Shown one piece after another: positions 8,259 through 16,276 of a stretch of DNA of 36,748 nt. Source of the DNA: Bauldia sp. (GTDB taxonomy: Bacteria; Pseudomonadota; Alphaproteobacteria; Rhizobiales; Kaistiaceae). Position numbers and translations under genes: made by a program. The DNA lies in assembly GCA_020849325.1 (NCBI GenBank), contig JADLGL010000097.1, forward strand, positions 1-36,748, written 5' to 3'. Positions within the stretch are counted from its first letter, which is position 1. Each line of letters begins with the position of its first letter. The notes below the pieces were generated by a model, which saw only the letters and a list, made by a program, of their open reading frames with translations, searched no databases and was not told the origin of the DNA.

Positions 8259-9788
8259 TCAGTGCAGGCCGCATTCGGCAGCCGCGATCGTGACCGAGAA
8301 GAGAAGCGCATTGCCGGCGTCGGTGTAGCGGTAGGTCAGGCTCGCGCCCGAGCGGAGATAGAGCCGCGTCTCCTCGTCGGCGCATTCCTGCTCGCGGACG
8401 ACGCCCTGCATCATCGCTTCCATCGCCGGCCGCTCGGCCTCGGGAACCGCATAGGTGAGCCGGTAGAAGTAGACGAGGACGCCGGTGCCGTGGAACACGC
8501 CGGTGAGGACGACGCTGTCGTTGAGCTGGACCGGGAGGTGCGGCAGGAACGTCTGCGCGATCGCATCGAGCCGCTCGTCGAGTTCCGCCGGCGTCAGGAT
8601 CGCCGCGGCGTCGGCCATCGCCGCGGTGAAGCCGTCGCAATCCGCCGGGGTGGTGGCGAGAGTGGTGAAGAGGGCGCCGTCGGCCGCGCGGACCTCGTCG
8701 ATGGCCGTCATCGCGAAACGCGAAGCGAGGCCGTTGACGCCGCAGTGCGTCTCACGGTGGCGGAGAAGCTGCTGGTCGAAATAACCGGTCGGAACGTCAG
8801 CGGGGGCGACGAGGAGGCGACGCTGGAAGGTGACGGTCGCCGCGGCGCAATCGACGCGGACTTCGAGCGTCTCGACGACATCGTCGGCGCGCTGCGGGAG
8901 GCCGCGATTGGTCTCGACGGCATAGGCTTCGAGCGCCGCGCAATCGGCAGCGGGGACGGGGGAAGCGGCCGCGGAAACGGCTGGCGCCGCCGTCGGCGGG
9001 ACGGGCGTCGTGAGGGCCACGAGCGCGGCGGCGCATTCGTTGGCGCCGAGCGGGATGTCGAGCGTGCGGCCGGCGAGATCGGTGACGGCAACGCGCGCCC
9101 CGCCGCCGGCGCGGAAAAGGATGCCCATCTGCGAGGTGCCGCAGAGCGCCGGCACCAGGCGGGCGTGGAGGACGTCCTCGGTCTCGACGGTCGCGACGGC
9201 CATGTCGAGGGCGAGCCGGACCTCGTAGACGAGCGTCGGGCCGTCGCCGCGGGTCGCCACGATCTCGGCGCTGTCGCCGAGGCGGATCGGCAGCTGCGTC
9301 TGGAACGACGCCGCGGCAGTGGCGACGAACACCGCAAGCTGTTCGGCGCCCATGCGGTCGCCACCACCGAGCGCCGCGCAATCGGCCCCGGTGGTCGGAA
9401 ACGTGTCGAGGAGGATGCCGTCGGGGCCGTAGAACTCGGCGACGACCGTCCACCCGGTGGCAGTGGCGATGCCCTGGTCGCACATCGCGGTGAGGAAATC
9501 GCGGCGGGCGCGCTCGGGGAGATCGGCCGGGCGCTGGTCCGCCGGCACGGTGAAGCGGTGGGCGAAGGTCATCGTCCGCGCCGCGCAATCGACCGTGATG
9601 GCGGTCATCTCGGTGATTGCGTCGACCACCTGCGGCATGAGCGGATTCGCCTGTGCGGCGTAGGTCTCGAGGCTGCGACAGACGGCATCCACTTCCGGCG
9701 CCGCCGCTGGCTGTGCCAGCGCGGAGCCGGCGGGAGCTGTGGCGAGCACCGCGAGCAGCGCCGCACGGCGTAGGGCGAAACGCGACAT
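8259..9788 (-). CDS. secreted twelve-cysteine protein, four tandem ~88-aa modules
   Basis: A 509-residue exported protein with signal peptide MSRFALRRAALLAVLATAPA and probable cleavage after SALA. The mature part holds four copies of the module found in the downstream gene, arranged as two six-Cys halves joined by an Ala/Pro/Val linker (near residues 262-282). Units run MPQVVD-GADC (87), LPIRLG-ANEC (87), LPQRAD-TPADC (88) and LPVQLN-AAEC (89). The second half is closer to the 262-residue paralogue (VYFYRL, TYRYTDAGNA) than the first half is, so the order of duplication can be guessed. The ATG at 9788 is preceded by CTGGAGAACC. I know no named family with this Cys pattern. Function unknown. 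Confidence 0.8.
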   Translation of the reverse strand: MSRFALRRAALLAVLATAPAGSALAQPAAAPEVDAVCRSLETYAAQANPLMPQVVDAITEMTAITVDCAARTMTFAHRFTVPADQRPADLPERARRDFLTAMCDQGIATATGWTVVAEFYGPDGILLDTFPTTGADCAALGGGDRMGAEQLAVFVATAAASFQTQLPIRLGDSAEIVATRGDGPTLVYEVRLALDMAVATVETEDVLHARLVPALCGTSQMGILFRAGGGARVAVTDLAGRTLDIPLGANECAAALVALTTPVPPTAAPAVSAAASPVPAADCAALEAYAVETNRGLPQRADDVVETLEVRVDCAAATVTFQRRLLVAPADVPTGYFDQQLLRHRETHCGVNGLASRFAMTAIDEVRAADGALFTTLATTPADCDGFTAAMADAAAILTPAELDERLDAIAQTFLPHLPVQLNDSVVLTGVFHGTGVLVYFYRLTYAVPEAERPAMEAMMQGVVREQECADEETRLYLRSGASLTYRYTDAGNALLFSVTIAAAECGLH

Positions 9789-9870
9789 GTTCGAGGGTTC
9801 TCCAGAGCCGGCCGCACACTACCGGCGGAGGCGGGCGGCGTCATCCGCAATGCCGCACCGCCAGTCGGAT

Positions 9871-9899
9871 TTGTACTCTTTTCGTTCTCGTGCTATGTG
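9871..9899 (+). promoter_or_regulatory. sigma70-type promoter of the DUF763 gene
   Basis: TTGTAC (9871-9876), a 17-nt spacer and TATGTG (9894-9899). The expected transcript start near 9906 leaves a very short leader that holds the GAGGAG ribosome-binding site. The spacer carries a LexA-like direct repeat. Confidence 0.55.
9873..9887 (+). promoter_or_regulatory. LexA-box-like direct repeat
   Basis: GTACTCTTTTCGTTC fits the alphaproteobacterial SOS operator GTTC-N7-GTTC with one mismatch (GTAC in the first half). It lies between the -35 and -10 of the DUF763 promoter, where a bound repressor would block RNA polymerase. The T-rich spacer is also typical of known boxes. Inference from sequence only. 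Confidence 0.5.
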
Positions 9900-9917
9900 C
9901 CCTCGAGGAGTGTTGCG

Positions 9918-11180
9918 ATGGGCCAGCGCGCCGGGAGTGCCGATCTGCCGCTGGACGGCGGACGCGTGCCGCCGTGGCTCGGCGAGCGCATGACGAAGCT
10001 CGGCGCGGTGATCGCGCAGGCGATCGTGATCGAGTTCGGCCGCGACGCGTTCCTGTCGCGGCTGTCGAGCCCGTTCTGGTTCCAGGCCTTCGGCGCGGTG
10101 ATGGGGATGGACTGGCACTCCTCCGGCATCACGACGAGCGTCATCGGCGCGCTCAAGCGCGGGCTGAAGCCGCTCGAAGGCGAGCTCGGGCTTCACGTCT
10201 GCGGCGGGCGCGGAAGACACTCGCGAGCGACCCCGGCGGAGCTTGTCGCGCGCGGCGAGCGGGTCGGCTTCGACGGCGCGGCGCTCGCGCAGGCGAGCCG
10301 GCTCGTCGCAAAGGTCGACAGCGCGGCGGTGCAGGACGGGTTCCAGCTCTACCTCCACGGCTTCATCGTCGCGGACGACGGCAAATGGGTGGTCGTCCAG
10401 CAGGGAATGAAGGACGCGACGGGCACCGCGCGCCGCTATCACTGGCTGTCGGAGGGGCTGCAAAGCTTCGTCGACGCACCGCACGCCGGGATCGACGGCG
10501 AGAGCGTCGGCGAGATCGTGAACCTCGCCGACCGGCGCGCTGCCCGTTCGCGGACGGGCCAGCTCGATCTCCTCGCCGGCCTCGGGCCGGACGGCGTTGC
10601 GCGGGAATATGCCGACCTTCTGGCGCGGCGCGCTCCGGCGAAGCCGAAGGAGCAGGCGGAGCTGCCGTTCCTCGTGTTGCCGGCGCACCACGACGTCCGG
10701 CCGGAGGACGTCCACCTCCGCCGCCTGCACGGCAACCTCGCCGCGGCCGCCGATCGCGCGCCCGCCGATTTCGCCGAGCTGCTGCTGGTGCCGGGGGTCG
10801 GCGCGCGGACGGTCGAGGCGCTGGCGCTGGTGGCCGAAGTGGTCCACGGCGCGCCGTGCCGGTTCACCGATCCGGCGCGCTTTTCCTACGCCCATGGCGG
10901 CAAGGACGGGCATCCCTTCCCGGTGCCGCTCGACGTGTTCGACCGGACGATCGGCGTCCTCAGATCCGCGGTGGGGAAAGCGAAGCTCGGCCACGGCGAA
11001 GAACTCGCTGCGCTCCGGCGGCTCGACGACCAGTCGCGGCTGATGGAGCGGGCGGCGCGCGGGCCATCGCTGCCGGCGCTGATCGAGCGCGAGCGTGCGG
11101 CGTCGCACCGCCATGGCGGGATGACGGTGTTCGGGCCGGCAGAACAGCTCACGGCGGGGCGGACGGCGGCGGGGCGGTGA
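9918..11180 (+). CDS. DUF763 protein with helix-hairpin-helix motif
   Basis: A 420-residue soluble protein of the DUF763 family, known from archaea and scattered bacteria and of unknown function. Diagnostic stretches are RAGSADLPLDGGRVPPWL (4-21), PFWFQAFGAVMGMDWHSSGITTS (52-74), HVCGGRGRHSR (93-103) and WVVVQQGMKDATGTARRYHW (157-176). LLLVPGVGARTVEALALVAEVV (288-309) is a helix-hairpin-helix motif, which in other proteins binds DNA backbone. GAGGAG lies 7 nt before the ATG at 9918; a start 7 codons upstream has no such site and would lie inside the promoter. With the LexA-like box this suggests a DNA-repair role, probably nuclease-like. That is inference; I can name no catalytic residues with confidence. 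Confidence 0.88.
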   Translation: MGQRAGSADLPLDGGRVPPWLGERMTKLGAVIAQAIVIEFGRDAFLSRLSSPFWFQAFGAVMGMDWHSSGITTSVIGALKRGLKPLEGELGLHVCGGRGRHSRATPAELVARGERVGFDGAALAQASRLVAKVDSAAVQDGFQLYLHGFIVADDGKWVVVQQGMKDATGTARRYHWLSEGLQSFVDAPHAGIDGESVGEIVNLADRRAARSRTGQLDLLAGLGPDGVAREYADLLARRAPAKPKEQAELPFLVLPAHHDVRPEDVHLRRLHGNLAAAADRAPADFAELLLVPGVGARTVEALALVAEVVHGAPCRFTDPARFSYAHGGKDGHPFPVPLDVFDRTIGVLRSAVGKAKLGHGEELAALRRLDDQSRLMERAARGPSLPALIERERAASHRHGGMTVFGPAEQLTAGRTAAGR

Positions 11181-11301
11181 GGGCCGCTCATACATTGGCG
11201 GAGGGCGCCCATGCCGGGCTCGCAGCGAAGCTGTCCGGCAGCACGCTCCCGCGCGTGTGTAAGCGGTGGCCGATCGCCTCGCCCCGCGGGCGGGGAGAGG
11301 G

Positions 11302-11396
11302 CTGTTTCGCTTGGCGAGCCGTAGGCGAGGTTGGCGAAACAGGGTGAGGGGTCTCACCGTCACGACGGGAGGAGATACCCCTCACCTGGCGAAAGC
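11302..11396. repeat. composite intergenic palindromes between convergent genes
   Basis: Two nested inverted repeats fill much of the 236-nt gap between DUF763 and the histidine phosphatase. CTGTTTCGC (11302-11310) pairs with GCGAAACAG (11334-11342). GGTGAGGGG (11343-11351) pairs with CCCCTCACC (11388-11396). Upstream (11285-11300) is the GC-rich CCGCGGGCGGGGAGAG. This mosaic resembles high-copy intergenic repeats in Rhizobiales genomes and may end both transcripts. No gene is seen in the gap. Confidence 0.55.
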
Positions 11397-11416
11397 GGCG
11401 TTCCTTCAGTTCGAAA

Positions 11417-12028
11417 TCACCGCCATTCGTGGATGCCGTCGCGGTAGACGAAGAGGCGGTCCTGCGGGATCGGAAGGTTCGGGACGTCCTCCGGGCCGAC
11501 GCCGAGGAGGAGGCCCTGCACCACGCGGCCCACCGCGCCGTGCGAAACCGCCACGGTGTCGCGATCGATCGTGCCGAGCCAGCGGGCGACGCGGTCGGCG
11601 AGCATGGCGTAGCTTTCACCGCCGGGCGGCACGTAGCCCCATTTGTCGGCCTGCCGCCGCCGCCCCTCGGCCGTGCCGTCGGCGTCGATCTCGGCGAGGG
11701 TGAAGCCCTCCCAGATGCCGAAGGTGATTTCGAGCAGCGCCGGATCGGTGCGGAAGACGACGGGATCGAGGCCCATCGCGCCGCGGAGGATCAGCATCGT
11801 CTCGTGGGCGCGGCCGAGCGGGCTCGCGACGAAATCGAAGCCGTCGACGGCGTGCACGTCACGCGCCAGCACCGCCCCATTGCGGCGGGCCTGCGTCCGG
11901 CCGTTGTCGTTGAGCGGAATGTCCTGCTGACCCTGGAGCCGGGCCTCGACGTTCCAGTCGGTCTCGCCGTGGCGGACGAAGACGAGCGTCACGCCGGGGC
12001 GGAGGTGCTGCTTGGGAAGGCCGCTCAC
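11417..12028 (-). CDS. histidine phosphatase family protein
   Basis: A 203-residue cytoplasmic phosphatase of the phosphoglycerate-mutase-like branch. VFVRHGETDWNVEARLQG gives the phospho-accepting His at about residue 20 and the LNDNGRTQA motif follows. VASPLGRAHETM supplies the second Arg, FGIWEGFTLAEI the Glu region and AVSHGAVGRVV the second catalytic His. The start is GTG at 12028, matched to the family N-terminus. It lies 48 nt downstream of fabI on the same strand, so the two are probably cotranscribed. The substrate cannot be told from sequence: broad-specificity phosphatase or a cofactor-dependent mutase relative. Confidence 0.9.
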   Translation of the reverse strand: MSGLPKQHLRPGVTLVFVRHGETDWNVEARLQGQQDIPLNDNGRTQARRNGAVLARDVHAVDGFDFVASPLGRAHETMLILRGAMGLDPVVFRTDPALLEITFGIWEGFTLAEIDADGTAEGRRRQADKWGYVPPGGESYAMLADRVARWLGTIDRDTVAVSHGAVGRVVQGLLLGVGPEDVPNLPIPQDRLFVYRDGIHEWR

Positions 12029-12076
12029 GGTCGCTCGGCGTGCTGAACCTGCCCCGCCGACCGGCGACGGAGCGCC

Positions 12077-12895
12077 CTAATCCTCGCCGATCTTGATGTC
12101 CGGCGCGTCGGGATTCTTCATGCCGACGACGTGGTAGCCGGAATCGACGTGGTGCACCTCGCCGGTGACGGCGCGGGAGAGGTCGGAGAGGAAGTAGAGG
12201 CCGGCGTCGCCGAGTTCCTCGGTCGTGATCGTCCGGCGTAGCGGCGCGTTGTACTCGTTCCACTTCAGGATGTAGCGGAAATCGCCGATGCCCGAGGCCG
12301 CGAGCGTCTTCACCGGGCCGGCCGAGATCGCGTTGACGCGGATGTTCTTCGGCCCGAGGTCGGCGGCGAGGTAGCGCACGCTCGCCTCGAGCGCCGCCTT
12401 GGCGACGCCCATGACGTTGTAGTGGGGCATCCACTTCTCGGCGCCGTAGAAGGAGAGCGTCAGGATCGAGCCGCCGTTCGTCATCAGCGGCTCGGCGCGC
12501 TGGGCGAGCGCCGTCAGCGAATAGACCGAGATGTTCATCGTGCGGTCGAAATTGGCCGCGGTCGTGTCGAGATAGCGGCCTGTGAGCTCGTTCTTGTCCG
12601 AGAAGGCGACGGCGTGGACGAGGAAATCGAGGCTGCCCCACTTCTCGCGGATGAGCGCGAAGACGGCATCCATCGAGGCGGGGTCGGTGACGTCGCAATG
12701 GCCGGCGAGGAGCGCGCCCGTCTCGACGGACAGCGGCTCGACCCGCTTCTTCATGACGTCGCCCTGGTAGGTGAGCGCGATCTCGGCGCCCTGCGCCTGA
12801 CAGGACCGGACGATGCCCCAGGCGAGCGAGCGGTTGTTCGCGACCCCGACGACGAGCCCCCGCTTGCCGCGCATCAATCCGACCGAGTCTGCCAT
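12077..12895 (-). CDS. fabI: enoyl-[acyl-carrier-protein] reductase, FabI type
   Basis: The NADH-dependent last step of each fatty-acid elongation cycle. The 272-residue protein has the FabI-type Rossmann start GKRGLVVGVANNRSLAWGI, DVTDPASMDAVF, HAVAFSDKNELTGRYLDT, the LSFYGAEKWMPHYNVMGVAK active site with Tyr159-x6-Lys166, and RVNAISAGPVKTLAASGI. It ends with the rhizobial-type tail YHVVGMKNPDAPDI. The start is the ATG at 12895 behind GGAGAGG; an upstream ATG in the same frame (12955) adds 20 residues that do not fit the family. The FabI tyrosine at the triclosan/inhibitor site (Tyr150) is present. Confidence 0.96.
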   Translation of the reverse strand: MADSVGLMRGKRGLVVGVANNRSLAWGIVRSCQAQGAEIALTYQGDVMKKRVEPLSVETGALLAGHCDVTDPASMDAVFALIREKWGSLDFLVHAVAFSDKNELTGRYLDTTAANFDRTMNISVYSLTALAQRAEPLMTNGGSILTLSFYGAEKWMPHYNVMGVAKAALEASVRYLAADLGPKNIRVNAISAGPVKTLAASGIGDFRYILKWNEYNAPLRRTITTEELGDAGLYFLSDLSRAVTGEVHHVDSGYHVVGMKNPDAPDIKIGED

Positions 12896-13097
12896 GCCAC
12901 CTCTCCGTTTTTGGCGGGCGCCTCTATCGCACGGTGGCATGGCACCATCAAGCAACCGGCCGGAATGGCAGGGGCCGCTGCGGACGCACGGGTGGCGGCG
13001 TTCGTTTCAGCCGCCGCGGAGTCTGGCGGTCCGTGCAGGGTCGGTCGAGCACGCTGGCAAGGGCTGACACTGATTTCGGAGCATAACGTTCATACTA

Positions 13098-13126
13098 TTG
13101 CCTTTCTTCTGCCGCGCCAGTATCAG
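13098..13126 (+). promoter_or_regulatory. promoter of the mobile mystery A/B pair
   Basis: TTGCCT (13098-13103), a 17-nt spacer and TATCAG (13121-13126) in a distinctly AT-richer patch (13080-13140). The predicted start near 13133 gives a leader of about 20 nt. The rest of the 257-nt gap from fabI (12896-13097) shows no gene. Confidence 0.5.
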
Positions 13127-13136
13127 TCTATAGACT
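13125..13136. promoter_or_regulatory. perfect 12-bp palindrome, candidate operator
   Basis: AGTCTATAGACT reads the same on both strands and covers the -10/transcript-start region of the promoter above. It ends 16 nt before the ATG of the HTH gene. Autoregulation by that HTH protein is a reasonable guess. Confidence 0.5.
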
Positions 13137-13152
13137 TATCCAGGCGATCGCG

Positions 13153-13611
13153 ATGGGCATCGAAACCACCGGAAAGGCGCGGAAGCGTCTCGACGAGCGG
13201 CTGCACCCGCTGCGGCCGGCAGAGCGATTCCGCGCCCCTGCCCTCGGCTGGGTGCGGGCGATCCGCGACGCGCTCGGCATGACGGGCGTCCAGTTCGCCC
13301 GCCGCCTCGGCGTCTCGCCGCAAAGCGCCGGCGCGCTGGAGAAGTCGGAGGCGAACGGGTCGATCCGGCTCGACACGCTGCGGCGGGCGGCCGAGGCGCT
13401 CGACTGCACTCTGGTCTACGCGCTGGTGCCGAACGCCTCCCTCGAGGAGACGCTCCGGAACCGCGCCCGCGCTCTCGCCATCCGCGACATCGACCGCGTC
13501 GCCCACACGATGAAACTCGAGGCGCAGGAGACCGGCGACCGGGATCGCGAGAAGCGGGTGGAGGACCACGCGCGCGAGCTTCTCGGTGACCGGCGCCTCT
13601 GGGACCGGTGA
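13153..13611 (+). CDS. mobile mystery protein A (HTH regulator)
   Basis: A 152-residue DNA-binding protein matching the family named mobile mystery protein A, always paired with a Fic-domain protein B. The helix-turn-helix spans about 37-90: WVRAIRDALGMTGVQFARRL, GVSPQSAGALEKSEANGSI, then LDTLRRAAEALDCTLVYALVP. The C-terminal third is charged and helical (DIDRVAHTMKLEAQET). Its TGA overlaps the GTG of the Fic gene (GTGA). It probably represses its own promoter at the adjacent palindrome and may restrain the Fic partner. I see no clear (S/T)xxxE(G/N) Fic-inhibitory motif, so direct inhibition in the usual way is not supported. Confidence 0.9.
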   Translation: MGIETTGKARKRLDERLHPLRPAERFRAPALGWVRAIRDALGMTGVQFARRLGVSPQSAGALEKSEANGSIRLDTLRRAAEALDCTLVYALVPNASLEETLRNRARALAIRDIDRVAHTMKLEAQETGDRDREKRVEDHARELLGDRRLWDR

Positions 13612-14204
13612 GCGACGTCTTCGACGAGCCGGACGACGCAACGCCGCTCACGCCCGAGGAGCGCGACGCGCTGCTGCAGAGCTGGATCACGCACCGGCGC
13701 AACCTCAACGAGGCGGAGGCGGACAACATCCTCGCGGCGACGCTCTGGGCGCGGCGGCGGCGCGGCCGGCGCCCCGCGGACCTCCTCACCGACGCGTTCA
13801 TCCGCACGCTGCACCGCGCGATGTTCGGAAAGGTTTGGCGATGGGCCGGGACGTATCGCACCAGCGAGCGGAACATCGGCGTCGAAGCGTACCGCGTGCC
13901 CGTCGAGGTCGCGGTTCTCGCCGGCGATGCACGGTACTGGGTCGAGCACGCGACCTACGCGCCCGACGAACTCGCCGTCAGGTTCCACTACCGGCTCGTA
14001 GCGATCCATCCGTTCCCCAACGGCAACGGCCGGCACGCGCGGCTCCTGGCGGACCTTCTGGTGATGCGGCTCGGCGGCGAGCCGTTCAGCTGGGGCAGCG
14101 GAGGGATTGCCGAGACCGGCGATCTCCGGTCCCGCTACATCGCAGCGGTCCGGGCTGCGGACCGGAATGACATCGGCCCGCTGCTCGCTTTCGCGCGGGA
14201 CTAA
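13608..14204 (+). CDS. mobile mystery protein B (Fic family)
   Basis: A 198-residue Fic/DOC-fold protein. The active-site loop HPFPNGNGRHAR is at residues 134-145: catalytic His134, phosphate-binding NGNGR and Arg145 are present. The position that is normally Asp/Glu and holds the Mg ion in AMPylating Fic enzymes is Asn138. KVWRWAGTYRTSERNIGV (75-92) is the usual upstream element. Fic enzymes transfer AMP or other groups to proteins; the target here is unknown. The GTG start overlaps protein A and the TAA stop overlaps the stop of the convergent SDR gene. The pair is typically carried on mobile DNA, but no integrase or repeats flank it here. Confidence 0.9.
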   Translation: MSDVFDEPDDATPLTPEERDALLQSWITHRRNLNEAEADNILAATLWARRRRGRRPADLLTDAFIRTLHRAMFGKVWRWAGTYRTSERNIGVEAYRVPVEVAVLAGDARYWVEHATYAPDELAVRFHYRLVAIHPFPNGNGRHARLLADLLVMRLGGEPFSWGSGGIAETGDLRSRYIAAVRAADRNDIGPLLAFARD

Positions 14205-15088
14205 CCGGCGGCAGGCGTCCTGCCTTCGCCGGCCGCAAGAAGTGCCGCGAGGCCCGCGCGATAATTCGGGTAGCGCAGCCGGACGCCCAATTCGGCTTTC
14301 AGCCTGCCGTTCGAGACGCGCTTGTTCTCGCCGTAGAACGAGCGCGCCATCGGCGACAGTTCGGCCGTCGCGAAGGGGATTTCGGGGGGCGGAGGGACGC
14401 CGAGGAGGCGGGCGGCTTCGGCGACGACGTCCTGCGGCGGCGAGGGGTGGTCGTCGGTGACGTTGAAGGCGCCGTCGGCCGCACGGAGGAAGGCCGTCTC
14501 GGTGGCGGCCGCGATGTCGTCGACGTGGATGCGGTTGAAGACCTGGCCCGGCTTCACCAGCCGGCGGGCAGTCCCGTCCGCCACGTTTCGGAGCGCATTC
14601 CGGCCGGGGCCATAGATGCCGGCGAGGCGGAGGATCGCGAGCGTTCGGCCGCCGCCATGCGCCAGATTCCGCCACGCCCGTTCCGCGGCGAGGCGTTCCA
14701 CCGAGCGGGCGCTGACGGGCCTTTCGGGCGTCTCCTCGTCGACCCAGGCGCCGGCGTGGTCGCCGTAGACGCCGACGGTCGAGAGATAGACGATCGAGCG
14801 GAGGTTTTCCGCGGCGGCGACGTCCCCGGCGTGGTCGAGGAGGACGGGATCGCCCGCGGGGCCGGGCGGGATCGAGACGAGAAGGTGCGTCGCCTTCCGG
14901 ACGCAGGCGGCGACCGTGGCGCTCGCGCCCCTGCCCTCGAACAGCACCGCATCGATGCCCGCGGCGCGGAGTTCCGCCACCTTGTCGGCCGTCCGGGCCG
15001 TGCCCCCGATCCACGCCGGTGCGGTGCGCCGCTGCAGTGTGACATAGGCCATCGCGCTGTAGCCGAGGCCGAAGACGAAGAGGTGCAT
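14201..15088 (-). CDS. SDR-family NAD(P)-dependent sugar-epimerase-like protein
   Basis: A 295-residue Rossmann-fold protein of the extended/atypical SDR group. It starts MHLFVFGLGYSA, a GxGxxA-type dinucleotide loop. IVYLSTVGVYGDHAGAWVDEETP holds the Ser/Tyr region (YGD), LRLAGIYGPGRNAL the post-catalytic strand, and FNRIHVDDIAAA the conserved C-terminal HVDD. It lacks the classical YxxxK at its usual place, as in YeeZ-type atypical SDRs. It begins one base after the queG stop, so it is cotranscribed with queG and fzlA. Substrate unknown. Confidence 0.88.
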   Translation of the reverse strand: MHLFVFGLGYSAMAYVTLQRRTAPAWIGGTARTADKVAELRAAGIDAVLFEGRGASATVAACVRKATHLLVSIPPGPAGDPVLLDHAGDVAAAENLRSIVYLSTVGVYGDHAGAWVDEETPERPVSARSVERLAAERAWRNLAHGGGRTLAILRLAGIYGPGRNALRNVADGTARRLVKPGQVFNRIHVDDIAAATETAFLRAADGAFNVTDDHPSPPQDVVAEAARLLGVPPPPEIPFATAELSPMARSFYGENKRVSNGRLKAELGVRLRYPNYRAGLAALLAAGEGRTPAAG

Positions 15089-15089
15089 G

Positions 15090-16214
15090 TCAGGCGGCTC
15101 CGGAGCGGCTCGGCGCGGTGGTGACGGGCGCAGCGTTCCATTCGGCGAGAACCGAGGCATCGGTCTCGGCGGCGAGCCGGGTTTCCCGGCGCGCGGCAAA
15201 CGCGGCCGCCGGCGCGAGTCGGCCGAAAGCCCACACCGCGGCGCCGCGGACCTCGGCGGACGGGTCGTCGAGGAGCGCCACCGCGGCGGCGGCGAGCGGC
15301 GGCGAACCGGAATTGCCGATGGCGATCAGGACGTTGCGGACGAAGCGGTCGCGGCCGATGCGTTTGATCGGCGAGGCCGAGAAACGGGCGCGGAATGCCT
15401 CCTCGTCCAGAGCGGCGAGGTCGGCGAGAGGCGGCGCGGCGAGGTCGGCGCGGGCGGCGAGCTTCGCCTCGCGGCCGGCGACGGCGAACTTGTTCCATGG
15501 GCAGGCGGCGAGGCAGTCGTCGCAGCCATAGATGCGGTTGCCGATCGCGGGGCGCAGCTCGACCGGGATCGGGCCGGCGTGCTCGATCGTGAGGTAGGAG
15601 ATGCAGCGGCGGGCGTCGAGCTGGTACGGCGCGGGAAACGCTGCGGTCGGGCAGGCGTCGAGGCAGGCGCGGCAGGAGCCGCAGGCGTCCTCCGCCGCTC
15701 CGTCGCGCGGCAGGTCGAGCGTCGTGAACAGCGCGCCGAGAAAAAGCCACGAGCCGAATTCGCGCGACACGAGGTTGGTGTGCTTTCCCTGCCAGCCGAT
15801 GCCGCCCGCCGCCGCGAGCGGCTTTTCCATCACGGGCGCGGTATCGACGAACACTTTCACCTCGCCGCCGAAGCGCGCCTTGAAGCGGCTCGCGAGCGTC
15901 TTCAGGCGGCCCTTCAGGACATCGTGATAGTCCCGTCCGCGGGCGTAGACCGAAATCGCGCCGCCCTCGCGCTCGGCCGTTGCCGCGCGCGGATCGCCTT
16001 CCGGGCCATAGTTGAAGCCGAGCATCACGACGGAGCCCGCCTCGGGCCACAGCGACCGCGGCGAGGAGCGGCGGCCTTCGGTGTCGGCGAGCCAGTCCAT
16101 CGTGCCGTGGCGGCCGGCCGCGAGGAAGGCGCGGAGACGGGCGGCGGCCGTGGGGATGGCGTCGGGGGCAGCGATGCCGACGACGTCGAAGCCCGAAGAC
16201 CGGGCATCCGCCAC
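15090..16214 (-). CDS. queG: tRNA epoxyqueuosine(34) reductase
   Basis: QueG makes queuosine from epoxyqueuosine at the tRNA wobble base, using cobalamin and two 4Fe-4S clusters. Seen here: VDTAPVMEK (catalytic Asp124), [13 protein letters not shown], a first cluster [12 protein letters not shown] (Cys178, 181, 184, 188), Cys204 (ARRCISYLT), a second cluster [14 protein letters not shown] (Cys231, 234, 238), and a C-terminal HEAT-like repeat region ([17 protein letters not shown]). The frame is open far upstream, but that part overlaps fzlA. There is no ATG; GTG at 16214 with AAGG 8 nt upstream gives 374 residues, the family's usual length. A few N-terminal residues remain uncertain. Confidence 0.93.
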   Translation of the reverse strand: MADARSSGFDVVGIAAPDAIPTAAARLRAFLAAGRHGTMDWLADTEGRRSSPRSLWPEAGSVVMLGFNYGPEGDPRAATAEREGGAISVYARGRDYHDVLKGRLKTLASRFKARFGGEVKVFVDTAPVMEKPLAAAGGIGWQGKHTNLVSREFGSWLFLGALFTTLDLPRDGAAEDACGSCRACLDACPTAAFPAPYQLDARRCISYLTIEHAGPIPVELRPAIGNRIYGCDDCLAACPWNKFAVAGREAKLAARADLAAPPLADLAALDEEAFRARFSASPIKRIGRDRFVRNVLIAIGNSGSPPLAAAAVALLDDPSAEVRGAAVWAFGRLAPAAAFAARRETRLAAETDASVLAEWNAAPVTTAPSRSGAA

Positions 16215-16276
16215 GAGCGCGGCCTTCGCTTCGGCGGGCGTCTTCGGGCGCTCGCCTTCCTTCCGGCCTTTCCGGC

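Noticed and set aside
8223..9773. A 516-codon plus-strand frame opposite the secreted repeat protein
   Set aside because: The minus strand has signal peptide, regular Cys spacing and internal repeats; the plus strand has none.
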